A DNA stretch of 64,000 bases from Lunularia cruciata. Taxonomy: Eukaryota > Streptophyta > Marchantiopsida > Lunulariales > Lunulariaceae. The stretch lies in the NCBI GenBank assembly GCA_948567375.1, contig OX419761.1, forward strand, positions 36,060,243 through 36,124,242. The letters are read 5' to 3'. The notes beneath the pieces are model-generated. The model did no database searches, was not told where the DNA came from, and saw nothing but the letters and a program-made list of their open reading frames with translations. The position numbers and the translations under genes were made by a program. This document shows, piece by piece, positions 11,563 to 24,257 of this stretch. Numbering within the stretch: position 1 is the stretch's first letter; every line of letters starts with the position of its first letter.

Positions 11563-12414
11563 CTTGTACGGCTTGATGGGGTCTTCCCATCCTTCGTGTT
11601 TTCTACGCAGTAGCCCGTTTTCTTTGAATGGATCCGTCAAAAGATTATATGTTTAGAACCCATCAAATAGATCTACATGTACTAAACTCAATATTTAGGA
11701 CTATCATACATCTACATTAAGCAAGGCACCTATGCAGTCTAATTCTGATTTATATCCAAATTGACCATGCTCAATATTGGCCCGAACATAAAGTAAGGTA
11801 ACCGTCCTCTAGGACAGCAGGAAAGTTAAAACACTCAGTGCCCAGAGTTGCAAAATCGCGACCATCCAGTATGCAAAGCAAGATATCGCCGCCCGGGGGG
11901 CTCGAACCCCCGACCACAAGGTTAAGAGCCTTGCGCTCTACCAACTGAGCTAGGGCGGCTTTTCTACTGAGAGGAATAACTGATTTTCTTAATCCAAACA
12001 TCCACAAGCTTTACCAAATAACGGTTTGTAGAGTCCTAAAGAGGTTTAGACTCTATAAGACCCACTGAATCGTCTTCTGTACCAGTACCTTGATGTCAGT
12101 CCTAAAAGGGTCCCAAATGACAACTGTGTAAACAATAAAAGAGCTTTTCCTCATGCTCATTCCTTAGCCTCACCCATCAAGAGTAACAAGATCTAGGCGA
12201 ATTGCAGAACCAGCAGCATGTCACTTCTTCTCGTGCTTCAGCAATTCAAATCAAGCAAAACCGTCTCTGCCATCCTCACACAGGTATGATGTTCAGCAGA
12301 TACATTCTATGATTATACGATGACTCTATAGGGGCTTAGCCCCATTTTACCTTTTTCGTCTCTCCCTTGTACAGCTTGATGGGGTCTTCCCATCCTTCGT
12401 GTTTTCTACGCGGT
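11563..12414 (+). repeat. Dispersed direct repeat (about 49 bp) flanking the tRNA gene
   Basis: A segment starting CTTGTACGGCTTGATGGGG at 11563-11611 recurs at 12366-12414 with a single mismatch by eye (CTTGTACAGC...). The two copies lie on either side of the tRNA-Lys gene, about 800 bp apart. Origin unknown. Confidence 0.7.
11887..11959 (-). tRNA. tRNA-Lys (anticodon CUU)
   Basis: Read on the minus strand, the sequence folds into a full cloverleaf. The acceptor stem is GCCGCCC/GGGCGGC, perfectly paired, with a G discriminator. The D-arm contains AGCTCAGTTGGTAGAGC (box A). The anticodon stem is CAAGG/CCTTG with loop CTCTTAA, giving anticodon CTT. The T-arm contains GGTTCGAGCC (box B). No intron and no encoded CCA, as expected for a nuclear gene. 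The body agrees with plant cytosolic tRNA-Lys. No strong T-run terminator is obvious immediately downstream. Confidence 0.95.
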
Positions 12415-12429
12415 CGCCATTTTTCGATA

Positions 12430-15226
12430 CATTCTCGGGAGTCAGCTAGTTTAACTTGTACCATCGTAAACAGTCATGGTGAGATTTGTCTCAAGAGTGT
12501 TTCTTAGGTAGGAAATTTACAAACACTACCCTAACAACAAGCTAGTCAAAATAGCTCGATGAGGTTTTCCAGAGGGAGAAGGCTCAGGATCGGCGAGACT
12601 ATCAATGTGCAAGTAGTGAGAATGACTTCACCACTAGAACTATATATGTACTGTCTTATTTCTCCGTTGTTGTAAGTACTTAGATAAACAAAGACTTTAT
12701 TCCAAAGTTAGTTGATCGAGTGCATGTATGGAGGATTCATCTAGGGAAAACTGAAATCCACAAATTTTTCTTATTCAATAATTAATATTGACCAAGATAA
12801 CAATGGATAAATAAAGAATACTACATAAGTTTCCTTTACTTAGCAACACACAATTAGACCCAAAGACTACTAGTGAGAAAGTGAAGAGAATGTAACATAT
12901 AACATTAGTAAGCTAAACACAAGGTGGATAATGACACATTATCATAATACCTTAATTCCCAATATCAAGAAATATGGAGTAAACTAATCAGAATATGGGT
13001 TATGTTTGATAAGTACATCTAACTTTTGTATAATTGTAATCAGAATGCTCTAAGGGTGTTTGATAAGAATTCTGACCCTTGCTCAATTGTACTCACGATA
13101 TTTCTGGTTTCTGTGATATTTAAGTGTTTAATGTTTAAATACCTAGCTTGTTCTTACTCTTACTTCACCAAGTACTCTTTCTTGCTTCTGCAATGGTGAT
13201 ATTTTAAGTCCTTGATGCGATTAGCTTGTTCTTGCTCTCACTTCACCAAGTATTCTTTATCGCTTATAAAATGATGATATTTAAGTCCTTAATGTGCTTA
13301 GCTTGTTCTTGCTCCCTCTTCACCAATTACTCTTACTTTCTTCTCCAATGTTTCTTTTAAATAATCTCTATGACTCCTTGCTTTAGACTTTCAATCTACC
13401 TCTTACCAACATGCCTTGTTATCTTTTATTGATGGTCAAGTCAATTGAAACTACAACGCTTGCACTCTCTCCTTCTTAAAGCTCATCCTTAGTTTGGCTA
13501 TGTTGTGTGCTTTACACACCTCACCAAAAGTTGGGGCACTTTGACTATTCTTGTGTTTCCCTTGAAATTCTAGATCTCTTCCTTGGTTGTCATTTTGTTC
13601 TCGTATATAACAAGATTTTTTTTCTCTTATATAACAAGAGTGTTTGCTTCCATTGTTGCTAAATATTACTTTCTAAGCTCATCCTTAGTTTGGCTCTACC
13701 TTTTTCTTTGCAGCCTCCACCAAAAGTTAAGCTGCTTTAGCTACTCCTATAGCCTCTTTGGAACTTTGGAGCTCTAACTCAATTGTCTCATGTGATCTCT
13801 TACACCACAAGAGTATCCATTGTTGCTAACTTGTACTTGATCTCCTCAAGTTTTGATATTCAACTCTTCATTCATTGTTTTCATTTCTTGTATTGTTGTT
13901 TGTAGCATCCTAAATATGCATAGAATAGTAACTAAATGCAAAAAGAAAAGATGGAAAATAGACAAAATTTACAAATAGCTTATTACAATAAGACATATAG
14001 ATATTATATGGTAAATACATAAAAAACCTTTTCCAACCAAACATCATATTAAACCCACTAAGTATCAAATTGGGAAGATGCATATAGAAGCACAAAATGC
14101 ATCCAAGATAAAGATGGTAAAATAGAAAAGATGATTCAAGTAAGAAAATAAAAAGTTGAACATAAGAACCATAGAAACCATGAACAAAGATTCAATTTTA
14201 AACAAAAAAAACCTTAAGAGCTTAAGAATTACTCCCTTCATCATGTCATGTCAAAATAGTAAGTAAAGCTTGGACTCTATCACCTTGGCTCCAACTTGGA
14301 CTCCTTGTAGCTAAAGCTTGGATTCCATCACTTTGGCCTCACTTGGACTCCTTATAGTTGAATTTTGGACTCTATCACTCTTGTCCCAACTGGACTCCTT
14401 TCTCTTATAGAAGGAATTAAATTTATCTTTTTCTTTACGTCTAGTCTTGTACACTTATGAAACAACACATTATAATCTATAAGATACACTTTTGCATATA
14501 ACAACTTATAAAATTTCTTCATCTTTCTTCTTCCCAAGGCTCAATGGTTAAGCACCTTGTTCTTACTTTACATAATGCTAAGAAAGGTAGCTAATATGTA
14601 TGGTTTGGCATGGATTCATAAAATTCCCTAATACCCAAATTTACCCTTGTTTAGGATATCATTGAACACAATTGTGATCTCCCTTGCAATTTGTACAAAA
14701 ATGAGCATATTTTACAAACTTGTTAATGTTGGACTTATTGATCACATTAGTATGAAAAGGAAATAGTATTTTGTATTAAAAATGGATAAAAAAATAAATA
14801 TATTCTTTGAGTAGTAAGCATGATGAATATCCTAAACATTCATGCAAAAAAAGAAAATATGCAACCTTTGTTGCATATATATGAAGTAAAAATAACCAAG
14901 GAATCATATTAGTGGAGGTTTGTTGAATGTCCCATCTATTGTGTCTACTATGATGCTCAAATTAAAGGTTACTTGAACAGCTAGATTTGAGCCTTAGTCT
15001 TACTTAATCTTTGCTTCTACTTTTGTATCTCAAGTTTCATTAGCTACATTTCAAGTCTTAACCATCGAGCATTTTGCATCTTTTACATATGTATGGGGTA
15101 TTGAGGCTACCTACGTTAACTTTATTACCTACTTATTTCAATTATGGCAAGGTGAGTTAATGAAAGTTAATGTTTCCCTTAAGCTTTGAAATAAGTGATA
15201 CATTGCAGCCCGCTTGAGTCCCCATC
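12430..15226. other. AT-rich intergenic region with degenerate tandem repeats
   Basis: No protein gene recognised. About 13110-13340 holds roughly three degenerate units of about 78 bp built on TTAGCTTGTTCTTGCTC and CACTTCACCAAGTA. About 14268-14402 holds roughly three units of about 60 bp built on CTTGGACTCTATCAC and TTGGACTCCTT. A phrase AAGCTCATCCTTAGTTTGGCT occurs near 13479 and again near 13675. These are simple tandem or duplicated non-coding repeats. Confidence 0.55.
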
Positions 15227-15347
15227 TGTAATGCCATTAGCTAGACATAGTATCTAGAAGTGAAAGTTGGCTTAGTAATATCTTGAAGGACCTTGTATAT
15301 AATGGTCTAAGTAGATCAAATAGAAGTGTCACCAAAACAATACTTCT
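15227..15347 (+). repeat. 5' LTR of element C, left part
   Basis: Begins TGTAATGCCATTAGCTAGACAT and matches the start of C's own 3' LTR at 31920 and of the family-B LTRs at 24258 and 30113. It stops at TACTTCT, exactly where element D's LTR (TGTAACAATATGG) starts. The matching right part of this LTR reappears at about 20788. Confidence 0.85.
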
Positions 15348-15775
15348 TGTAACAATATGGAGTTTACTAATGAGTTAGTTGAAACTAAAAAAGTAGCAAG
15401 TAGGCCAACTTAGCCAAGAATTATAAAAATATTCTAAAAGCATCTAAGAAGCTACTTGGTACTTTCCAAGTATTGGGTAATATGCATGCCAAGTGGTGAC
15501 TTCTAGGAGTTAGTTTCTTGGGAAGCCTCCCGATTAGCTTAGCTTGCATGCCAAGTATGTGGCTTTTAAAGGTTTCTCGGTTAGCTTGGCTTGCACTCTA
15601 AAAATGCAGCTTTTAGGAAGCTTCTTGAGAAGCTTCTCAAGAGTCTATATGTTTCCCTATAAAGACCAAATCCTAAGCTTATGCTAGTCATTTGTAATTT
15701 CCCTCATTCAAGAGTCCTAAGGTGATCTTTCACTATGATCTTCCATTCTCTTATTTCTCTCCTTGGTCTTTTATA
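15348..15775 (+). repeat. 5' LTR of element D (family A)
   Basis: Starts TGTAACAATATGG and ends near CTTTTATA just before the primer-binding site. Colinear with LTRs 1-3 but more diverged. The four-unit GAA/TTC block is not intact, though AAGCTTCTTGAGAAGCTTC-type segments remain. It also lacks a clean TATAAATA box (CTATAAAG at about 15658). Confidence 0.85.
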
Positions 15776-15776
15776 T

Positions 15777-15788
15777 TGGTATCAGAGC
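15777..15788 (+). promoter_or_regulatory. Primer-binding site (initiator tRNA-Met) of element D
   Basis: TGGTATCAGAGC lies two bases after the LTR end. This is the complement of the 3' end of plant initiator Met tRNA, the usual minus-strand primer of many plant LTR retrotransposons. Confidence 0.85.
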
Positions 15789-15789
15789 A

Positions 15790-18700
15790 AGAATGGGATG
15801 GATAGAATTTATGGACCACCAAATCCATTTCCACCAAACCATTCAAATTTTAGTGTCTATGTACTACCCAAGTGACATTTCATGTAGTTCATAATCTCAC
15901 GCTTTGGGAAGAATTTTTTGAATGTGATGACTTTGTCCAATGAACCCTTGGTACCTCTGATTATAACTTCTAGAGAATGGTGGATTTTTTGCATCTACAT
16001 ATTAACTTAGAAAATTTGTAGGTAGTTTGATAGAGTAGTAGCCATAGGGGCAATGCTTGAAGTTATCATTGCCATGTAGCAACTAATCAAGCACCTTACT
16101 CAATTGTTAGAAGAAATAAAGATCATCAACGACAAGAGCATATAGAGAGAGCACCATTCTAAGAAGGAGAAGAGAAAAATTGATTTCCTAAGCCCAAGGA
16201 ATTTGAAGGAAAGAACCTCTTGGGTGTAATGGAGAATTTTGTGTTTTGATTGTGAAAGATTTTTTGAAACGACAAGTTTTCAAGATGAATAGAGATAAAT
16301 TCTCTTGGCTTCAAGCCAATTGGGTGGAGTGGCAAAAGTATGGTGGCAATTCCAAGTGGAGCAAGCTAAATGGTAGTTTTTCACACCAATCTCAACATGG
16401 GAAGAATTCAAGAGTGCAATAAGTGCGCCAATCCAAGCTATAAATGCCATACGAGCTACACGAGATAGGTTCGCAGAATTGAAGTAGATTGGTTCTGTAA
16501 GAAGCTACATCATTCAATTCCAAAACACCATAATGAAAATTCCAAATATATTAGAAGATGAAGTTGTGGATGATTTGAAAGGGACTTGAAGTCACGCACC
16601 AAATTTGAAATGACCATGCGGGAGCCAAAACACTTGGAGAAAGCCATGTAGTTGGCCAAGCACTTTGATTCCTTGGTTGCAATAACTTGATCTCCACCTT
16701 TAACCTTCACAAAACTTGCCCACAATCTAAAAACTAGTGGAAGAGCAAGCACCAATGAAGATTGATGCCATCCAATAAAAGCCATTTGGCCCTATAGACA
16801 GGGAAAGATTACAACAAAATGGTGGTTGCTTTTATTATCACCAAATTGTGCATCATATTGTTGAATGTCCACTCAAGAATGGATGACCTCCACAATTTGT
16901 CCAAATGGAGTTGGTGGAGCATGATGATCAAGGAAATGATGATTCCTAGTAGGAGAACTTGAGCCACCTACTAGGAACTTGATTAGTTCCAATGGGATTA
17001 AAGGTTTAACTATGCAAGTTTGCTTCACTTGCAAAGTATGATATTTGATCATGGTTGTAGAATTTTGGTTGATTTTGGAAGTTCAAACAATTGCATGTCC
17101 ATGTAGTAAGCAAAGGAATTAAATATTCCTATCAAATTAATAATTAGAAGTAGATTGATGATGGCAGATGGTAGAAAGGGTTTTGCATTCCATATATCGC
17201 ATCTTGTTACATTCAACATTAGGAAAGAGTATTTGGAGTGTATGAGGTTTATAGTGGTATCTCTACACTATGATGTCATTCTAGGTTTGTCTTGGCTTGG
17301 CCATCATAAGGTTCAATTTGATTTGACCTGATAATAAATTCAAGTACAACACCAAGGTAAGAAAAACTGATTGGATTATCCAACATCTTTGAGTACAACA
17401 CCTAAAAATAGTCATTCCCAAGATGAGAAGTTTGTTAGTAAAACAGCCATAGAGCAAGCTTTGGAAGAAGATAAGCCTATTTTTTTTGAGTATATCAAGT
17501 TGATGTGCATTGAGAATCTGATGAGGACCAAAAGCCTCATCAAGCAATGGTTGATCAAATGGTTCAAGAGTTTGTAGATATGTTTTTGGATAATCTTTTT
17601 GGATAAAGGGATTACACTCCAATTGTGGTAGGCCCCTCAAGATTGAATTATTGCTAGGAAGTACCCTAGTAAGTAGACCAATCTATCAGCTCTCACCAAA
17701 AGAGTTGGATGAGCTTCAAATAACACTATTGGAATTGTTGGAGAAGGATTTCATATGACATAATACATCTCCTTGGGAAGACCTATTTGTCCCAAAGAAG
17801 GATGGAGGACTATGTGCTTTTGTTTTGATTATTGTGGCCTCAACAAACAAAAAATGACAAAATTCTTCAAAAAATGAAGAATGAAGAATGCATATCACTT
17901 GCTTCAAATTGATGACTTTCTAGATCAATTGAGTAGAGCATGATACTTCTCCAAGTTGGACCACCAAAGTGAATATTGGCAGATTCTCATTGATAGAGAG
18001 GATGTACAAAAGATTACCTTTTGCACAAGTTTTGTGCATCTTGAGTTGAGAGTTCTACCTTTCAAGCTCACTAATGCTCTAGCAATCTTCATGGATCATA
18101 TGCACTACGCATTGGATAGACTATTGGATTGGTACATGGTTGTGTTCTTGGATGATATTTAATCTATAGCAAGATGGAGGCAAAACATGCAAATCATGTG
18201 CAAGAAGTCTGAAGACAATTATGTGAATGGAAGTTCTACTGCAAGAAGTCAAAGTGTGCCTTTTGGCAATAAGAAGTTACCTTCTTTGGTCATAAGATCC
18301 CATCAGAGGAGATCAAGATGAAGAGGAGAAAATCAAAGCCATTATTGATTGGCCTACTCTGAAGAAAGCCATAGAAGTGTGGGCTTTTAATGGATTGGCA
18401 AGTTTTTGTCAGTGATTCATCCACTACTATGCTCATGTGGCCACACCATTGATTGACCTCTTGGGGAAGACCTCAAGTTGTCAATGGACCACCAAGTACA
18501 AAGAAGCATTCCAAAAATCTTCAAGACCCATTCTTCAACCATATGATCCTCAACTACCTTATGTGGTTGGCTTTGATACTTCTAACTTTGCCATTGGAGA
18601 CGTGTTGCAGCAAGAATTTCCAAATAGGTTACATCCCATTCCCTTTGTATCTCATTGACTAAATGTCATATAAAGTAATTACTCTACTTGAGATCAAGAA

Positions 18701-20457
18701 AAACTAGCAATGATATATGCCACCAAAGTATAGAGGCATTATCTCTTGGGGGAAATAAGTGATCATGCAAATCAATCACAAATCCTTGTCGCATACATTA
18801 CATTTGGAACACATGAAGAGTCAACATCATTGATGGAAGGAACAACTATAGTTGTTTGACATTAAACTTGAGTACAAACCTGGTAGGTTCCATGTCATCC
18901 CCAATGCCCAATCACCATGACCTGATTTAAAGACTCTTCCTCTTATCATGACGGCAATTACAATAGTGTAAATTAACTCAAAAAGCCCAAATTTAGTTTA
19001 GGAGCATTTTACAACAAGACACCTTCTTTCAAATGATAGAAGTTTCTCTTGCAACACACAACAAGGAATCTATATCTTCTCCTTCAAGGAAGGCCTTTTG
19101 TTTTATGAGAATCAGATCTATGTTCTAGCCAAGGGTGATCTACAACTTGTGTGCTTTTAAGAAGCCTATGACTTACCAATTGTTGGTCACATGGGTGTGG
19201 ACAAGACCTTGGGTACCCTACAACACCAATGGTGGTAGCCCAACATGGCACAAGATATTTGAGAGTTTGTTTGACCTTGTGAGAGCAGCCAACACAACAA
19301 GGCTAGTAACCAAAAAGCAAATGGCCTCCTTCAACCACTTCTCATCCCATTTTCTTGATGATAATAAGTGAACTTAGATCTCATCACCTCCTTTCCCAAG
19401 ACCAAACAAGGTCACACATCAATTATGGTGTTTGTGGATAAGCTTAGTAAGCAAAATCCATTTGGTACCCACCTTTGATACAATAAATGCTCCAACATTG
19501 GCCCAAATCTACTTCAACAATGTCTTTGAGCATCATGAGATACATTGTGTACTCATCTCCAATCGTGATCCTTGATTCACTGGCAAATTTTGGCAAGCAC
19601 TCTTTTGAATATTTGGCACCAGGCTTACTTTGTTCATGGCCTATCATCCTCAAACTAATAGACATACCAAACATGCAAATTGCACCTTGGAGGATATGCT
19701 TCATGCCTTTGTCAACATTCACCATACCAACTAAAATGAATGTCTTACAATTGCTAAGTTTGCTTACCATTATTCCAAACAAGCAAGCACCAGATTCTCT
19801 CCCTTCTTCCTTAATTTTGGCCAAGATTCACTTGTTCTAGATTCCCTTCTTGTTCCTCCTCTATCTCATGTCCTTCATACTTCCACCTTCTTGATCACAA
19901 TATCACAATCTATACAACAAGCCAAATCTCATCTCCTTGTTGCTCAAAATTTTCAAAAACAATACACTGACCAATATTGTCATGATCTTACCTTTCAACT
20001 TGGTGATAAGGTCAGGATTTCTTCTAGTAACCTACCCTTCTCACTTGATACCCAAGTCCATAAACTTACTCCTTATTGGATAGGTCAATTTGATATCACC
20101 TAAAATCATTTCTCTAGTTGCTTATCAACTTGCCTTGCCTTGTCATATGCAAATCCACCTTGTCGTTCATGTTTCCAAGTTGAAATCTTTATTTCTAAAC
20201 CATCTTCTTTTCCTCTTGTGTCCAACTTCTTCCTCCTCAACGATTATGAGGAGTATGAAGTTGATCGTATCCTTGCATGTTACCATATTAAATGTGACTG
20301 CCAATGATATATTGAGTACAATGTACTTTGGAAAAGGTATTCCCTTCATGATGCCACTTGGGAACCTCTTTCTCATCTCTAGAATGCACAAATGGCTATC
20401 TAGAAGTTTGAAGCTTCCATGGTGATGAGGATATCACCAACTAGCGGTGGAGGAATA
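15790..20457 (+). pseudogene. Degenerate gag-pol of element D
   Basis: Colinear with A1 but riddled with stops and indels. Visible remnants are: a zinc-knuckle region near 16815-16880 in which two cysteine/histidine positions are altered; a protease motif (ILVDFGSS near 17064); RT (FLDDI near 18150); RNase H (FDTSNFAIGDVLQQEF near 18570); integrase (VDKLSKQNPFG near 19432 after an indel, and the family TGA at 19573-19575); and a chromodomain near 20243-20390. The reading frame cannot be followed for more than about 110 codons anywhere. Clearly an ancient, dead copy. Confidence 0.85.
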
Positions 20458-20787
20458 TGTAACAACATGGAGTTTATTGATGATTTAATCAAGACTAACA
20501 CAAAAAAAAGACCAAACTAGTCAAGAATTATGAAAATATTGTAAAAGTATCTAGGAAGCCACTTGGTACCTTCCAAGTATTGAGAATATACATGCCAAGT
20601 GGTGATTTTTAGAAGGAAGCTTCTTGGAAGCTTCCAAGTTAGCTTTGCTTGCACACCAAGTAGGTGGCTTTTAGAAGGAAGCTTTTTGGGAAGTTTCCCA
20701 ACTAGCTTAGCTTGCACATCAAGTAGGCGATTTCTAGAAAGAAGCTTCTTGAGAGTTTCCTTATTAGCTTGGCTTGCACTCTAAGAA
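20458..20787 (+). repeat. 3' LTR of element D, truncated
   Basis: Starts TGTAACAACATGG. Matches the first about 330 bp of the 5' LTR and then breaks off into family-B LTR sequence of element C. Confidence 0.8.
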
Positions 20788-21258
20788 GATGGTGTTGATT
20801 TTGGAGACCTAAATGGATGAATTAGGCCTCCAAAATGAAATATTCTCCTTCCTTTGGGGAAAGAGGCATTGCTCTTGCTCCCTCCCCCCCCCCCCCTCCC
20901 CATGTTTGTCTCGTTGAGAGCTTTCCAATGATATCTCACTTATGTAGTTCTAAGCTTCTTAGAAGAAGATTCCTCAAAGATTCACTTTGGTCAAACTTGT
21001 TTGACCAACCAAATAGTACAAGGATCAACATGTCACCAATCCATACAAATAATCTAAAGGTGGAGCTCACTAACATATAACCAATCCATGTATTTGATCC
21101 AAGAGTGGAGCTCCCTTTGAATGGACACTCTTTGTTATATAATAAAGACAAGGTGTTGCTTTAAGGCATCAAAGTATTGAGGGATGAAGCTTTGTATTCC
21201 TCGTGTGTTTCTTCTCTTGTGTTTCTCTTGGTGGTTTTTATGTCCTTGGAACATTAAA
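20788..21258 (+). repeat. 5' LTR of element C, right part
   Basis: Continues the family-B LTR from the point equivalent to GGAGGCCTAAACGGATGAATTAGG in intact copies. A C-rich run at 20886-20899 is a local expansion of the CCCCCCTCCCC segment seen in the other family-B LTRs. A TATATAATAAAG box remains near 21137. The end is followed at about 21261 by ATGGTATCAAAGTGGG, a mutated initiator-Met primer-binding site. Confidence 0.8.
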
Positions 21259-21259
21259 A

Positions 21260-24257
21260 TGGTATCAAAGTGGGTGTTTAATCTAAGAGAGTGGATCATT
21301 CCTCTTGGAAGAACACGGGATATTGAGACTAAGTGATATCAAGGGGGAGAAGCATAGTGCAGTTATTAGATTAGGAGTGTTTTAAACAGAGGATGGGATG
21401 GATGTTCCCAAAGGACAATTCCTTATACCTTAATTTCCATTCTTGAACCTGTTCCACATCAAGATTATGTACATCCAAAGTGAGCAAGTGAGAGTATATC
21501 TCGTTTACCATTTTGAAGTAGAGTTCATAGACATAGTAATGAATTTTCCAAACTTGATGATTCTACCTATGGTGATACATGAGAAAGAGAGGGTGGTATT
21601 TGACAATATTTATTCAATTATCATGCAATGGATCTAAATATACCAAATCCGTTCCCTTTCAACAAGCAAGTAAAAATCCTTTATGTAGTTAGACCAAAGT
21701 GATGTTTAAGGATTCCGTAATCCACAATTTTGGTGAAGAATATATATTATCAACAAGTCATATCCTCAAAGGTCCCAATGGTTGTCCCAATTGTCCATGC
21801 ACTTCTTGAGTGATCATATTAACCCCCTATTGAAGTAAGCAATAGAAATTGAGCATTTATCGGGTGTATGAATCATGGAACCATAGTTGTAGGATCTGAT
21901 GCAAGGGATGTTGAATGAGTTTTGGTGGATCAAGATGACAATGAGGGCATTAAAAATTCAAGTACATACTTTCATATACAATCATGTAATGGAAGAAGTC
22001 AAATCAGCCCAAAACCCAATAACAATGACCAAAGTCAGAGTCCAAAGTTGGAGAATCACTCATACCAATGACATCAACCCCGGTCAACAAATAAAGCCAC
22101 ATTTATACTAGAAGGCTGGGGAGAAGTTTGAGGATGGAACAAGATAAGGATGAGAATGAAGAAGTAGAGTTAACTAATGGTCAGACAAAGAGGATTGAAT
22201 TTTTACCTAGTAAAGCAACACTCTCTATAGGAGAATATCAAGAATAAATTGAGTGAAAATTAGCTCATTATGATGTGATCTTAGGCATTTTATAGATGGA
22301 GCACTACAACCCCATGGTTGATTGGAGAAAGATAGTAAGAACTAGCCGATGGAAGCTCATTAGAGATAGAGAAAGATTGAAAAGGTAAGAATTACCTCTC
22401 TATGTCATAATTATTTATAAGATAGATAGATGTTTCATAGATCTAATAAGAGAAGTCCAGAGTGCAAAACTTGATATATAAATTTTGGAGAATTTAAAAG
22501 ATGTGGTGAATGAGTTTCAAGATGTCTTTCTTGATGATTTACCTCAAGATTAAGTAGAGTAGATCATAAAATCAAGCTATTTCTAGGGAAGATACCTCCT
22601 TGTAAGACCCCATATCAGCTATCACCTCATGAGTTGGAGGAGTGCAAGGCTCAAATTCAAGATATGTTATAGAAAATCCAACCCAAATATCACCATATGG
22701 GGCTCTTATCTTTTTTATGAAAAAGAAAGATGATACAATGCGCATGTGAATTGACTACGGAGCCTAAATCAACAAATAATGAAGAACAAATACTCATTAC
22801 CTTGCATGGATGACTTGCTTGATCAACTCAATGGGAAAAAGCACTTGACCAAACTAGATCTATAGAGCAGTTATAATCAAATCAGAATTGTGGAGGAAGA
22901 CATACACTAAATTGTCTTTCAAACAAGGTATGGTCACGTTGAGTACCTAGTGATGCCATTTGGCCTTGCCAACACACCAACCACTTTCATGAGTTTGGTG
23001 AATGACATATTTCATCCATACTTAGATAAGTCTATTGTGATTGTCCTTGATTTCATCTACAAGAATAGGATGATGAAGGAACACAAGAAACATCTACAAG
23101 AAGCTCTCTAGATTCTATGACAAAACCAATTGTAAACCAAAATCTCAAAGTGCAAGTTTGACAAGTCTGAAATAGATTACTTGGGGCATGAAGTAAGTAC
23201 AAAAGGTATCCAAGTGTTAATAGATGAAATAGAGGTTATTCATCAAAGGAAGTGCTCTAGAAGATCAGCTTCAACTCAAGAGTTTGATGGGATGAGTTTT
23301 ATTGTTGATTTATCAAGGACTCCTCCAAGGTCACACAACCTCAAACTACACTACTTGGCAAGGAGAAGATGTGGATATGGTGAACCATACAAGAATTGGC
23401 CTTTCAAAATTAAAAGATGCATTACTACATGCACCAATATTGAAATGATATGAACCAAAAAGTCCAATCAAGCTGGCTGTAGATGCATTAGGCATTGTGA
23501 TATGAGCAATACTAGAATAGGAATGGAATGATAGATGGGATCTAGTTGCATATTTCTCTCAGAATTTAATATTGATGGAGCATAACTATCACACCACAAG
23601 ACAAGAAGATTTGGTTATTCTCCTTGCAACCAAGCATTAGAATTACTATCCTGGCAAGAAAGCATTTGTAGTGGAGACATATCACAAATCTCTAGTCTAC
23701 CTCAAGACACACAATGATCTCTCTTGTTGATAGATTTGTTGGACAGAGTGGAGACAACGGTTTAACATGACAATCATATATGTAAAAGGCAAAAAGCAAC
23801 TTGTAGATGCATTCACCCAAATGCCTATGGAAAACAATCTAGTGATAGAGGTCAAGATGAACCCAATATCTAGCTAAGGATTCTTACTACTAAGAAGACT
23901 GACCAATAGATTATAGGAGCTCAATCATCCAAAGGCATAACCAATACCCAAGGAGGACTCACTCACCTTTTGTGATGGCAAGTTATGATCCCAGATGCCC
24001 CATACCTAAGAACCACCATCCTAGTGGAATGTCATGATTCCACCATTGCAAGTCATGTTGGAGTGGACAAGACCTTAAATGCAATCGAACACCATTACTA
24101 TTGGCCCAAGATGGGCAACAATGTGATGAACTATATTCAAATCTCCTTAGTCAACAAAATCAAAACTCTAATTAGGCTTCCACATGACTCCTTCAACCAT
24201 TTCTTATTCCTACACAATGTTAAGAGCAGGTGATCATGGATCTTGCTTGTGAATTGC
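21260..24257 (+). pseudogene. Element C internal region, left part (gag to start of integrase)
   Basis: Diverged relative of element B, colinear with it. Recognisable remnants are: gag (about 21390-22110); the protease-RT linker (about 22140-22560, including VDHKIK); RT (MPFGLANTPTTFMSLVNDIF near 22950, catalytic box altered to VLDFI); RNase H (about 23470-23860); and the integrase HHCC region (SHVGVDKTLNAIEHHYYWPKMGN near 24050). Stops and indels are frequent. It ends with the 5-bp ATTGC target site of element B; the integrase continues at 30857. Confidence 0.83.

Larger units (their letters stand above)
15348..20787 (+). mobile_element. Family-A chromovirus copy D, inserted in the 5' LTR of element C
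   Basis: Complete in outline: 5' LTR 15348-15775, primer-binding site 15777-15788, degenerate gag-pol, purine tract AGCGGTGGAGGAATA, then 3' LTR from 20458. The 3' LTR is truncated. It stops near 20787 after GCACTCTAAGAAG, and C's LTR sequence follows directly. The tail of D's LTR and part of C's LTR were therefore deleted together, which explains why no target duplication can be read on the right. Confidence 0.87.

Noticed and set aside
11353-11613. 86-codon open stretch beside the tRNA gene
   Set aside because: Runs through a duplicated non-coding segment (11563-11611) and has no recognisable motif.
9683-15226. CRISPR-like or other spaced repeat arrays
   Set aside because: The repeats near 13110-13340 and 14268-14402 are degenerate tandem units without regular spacers. 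The window is a plant nuclear genome.
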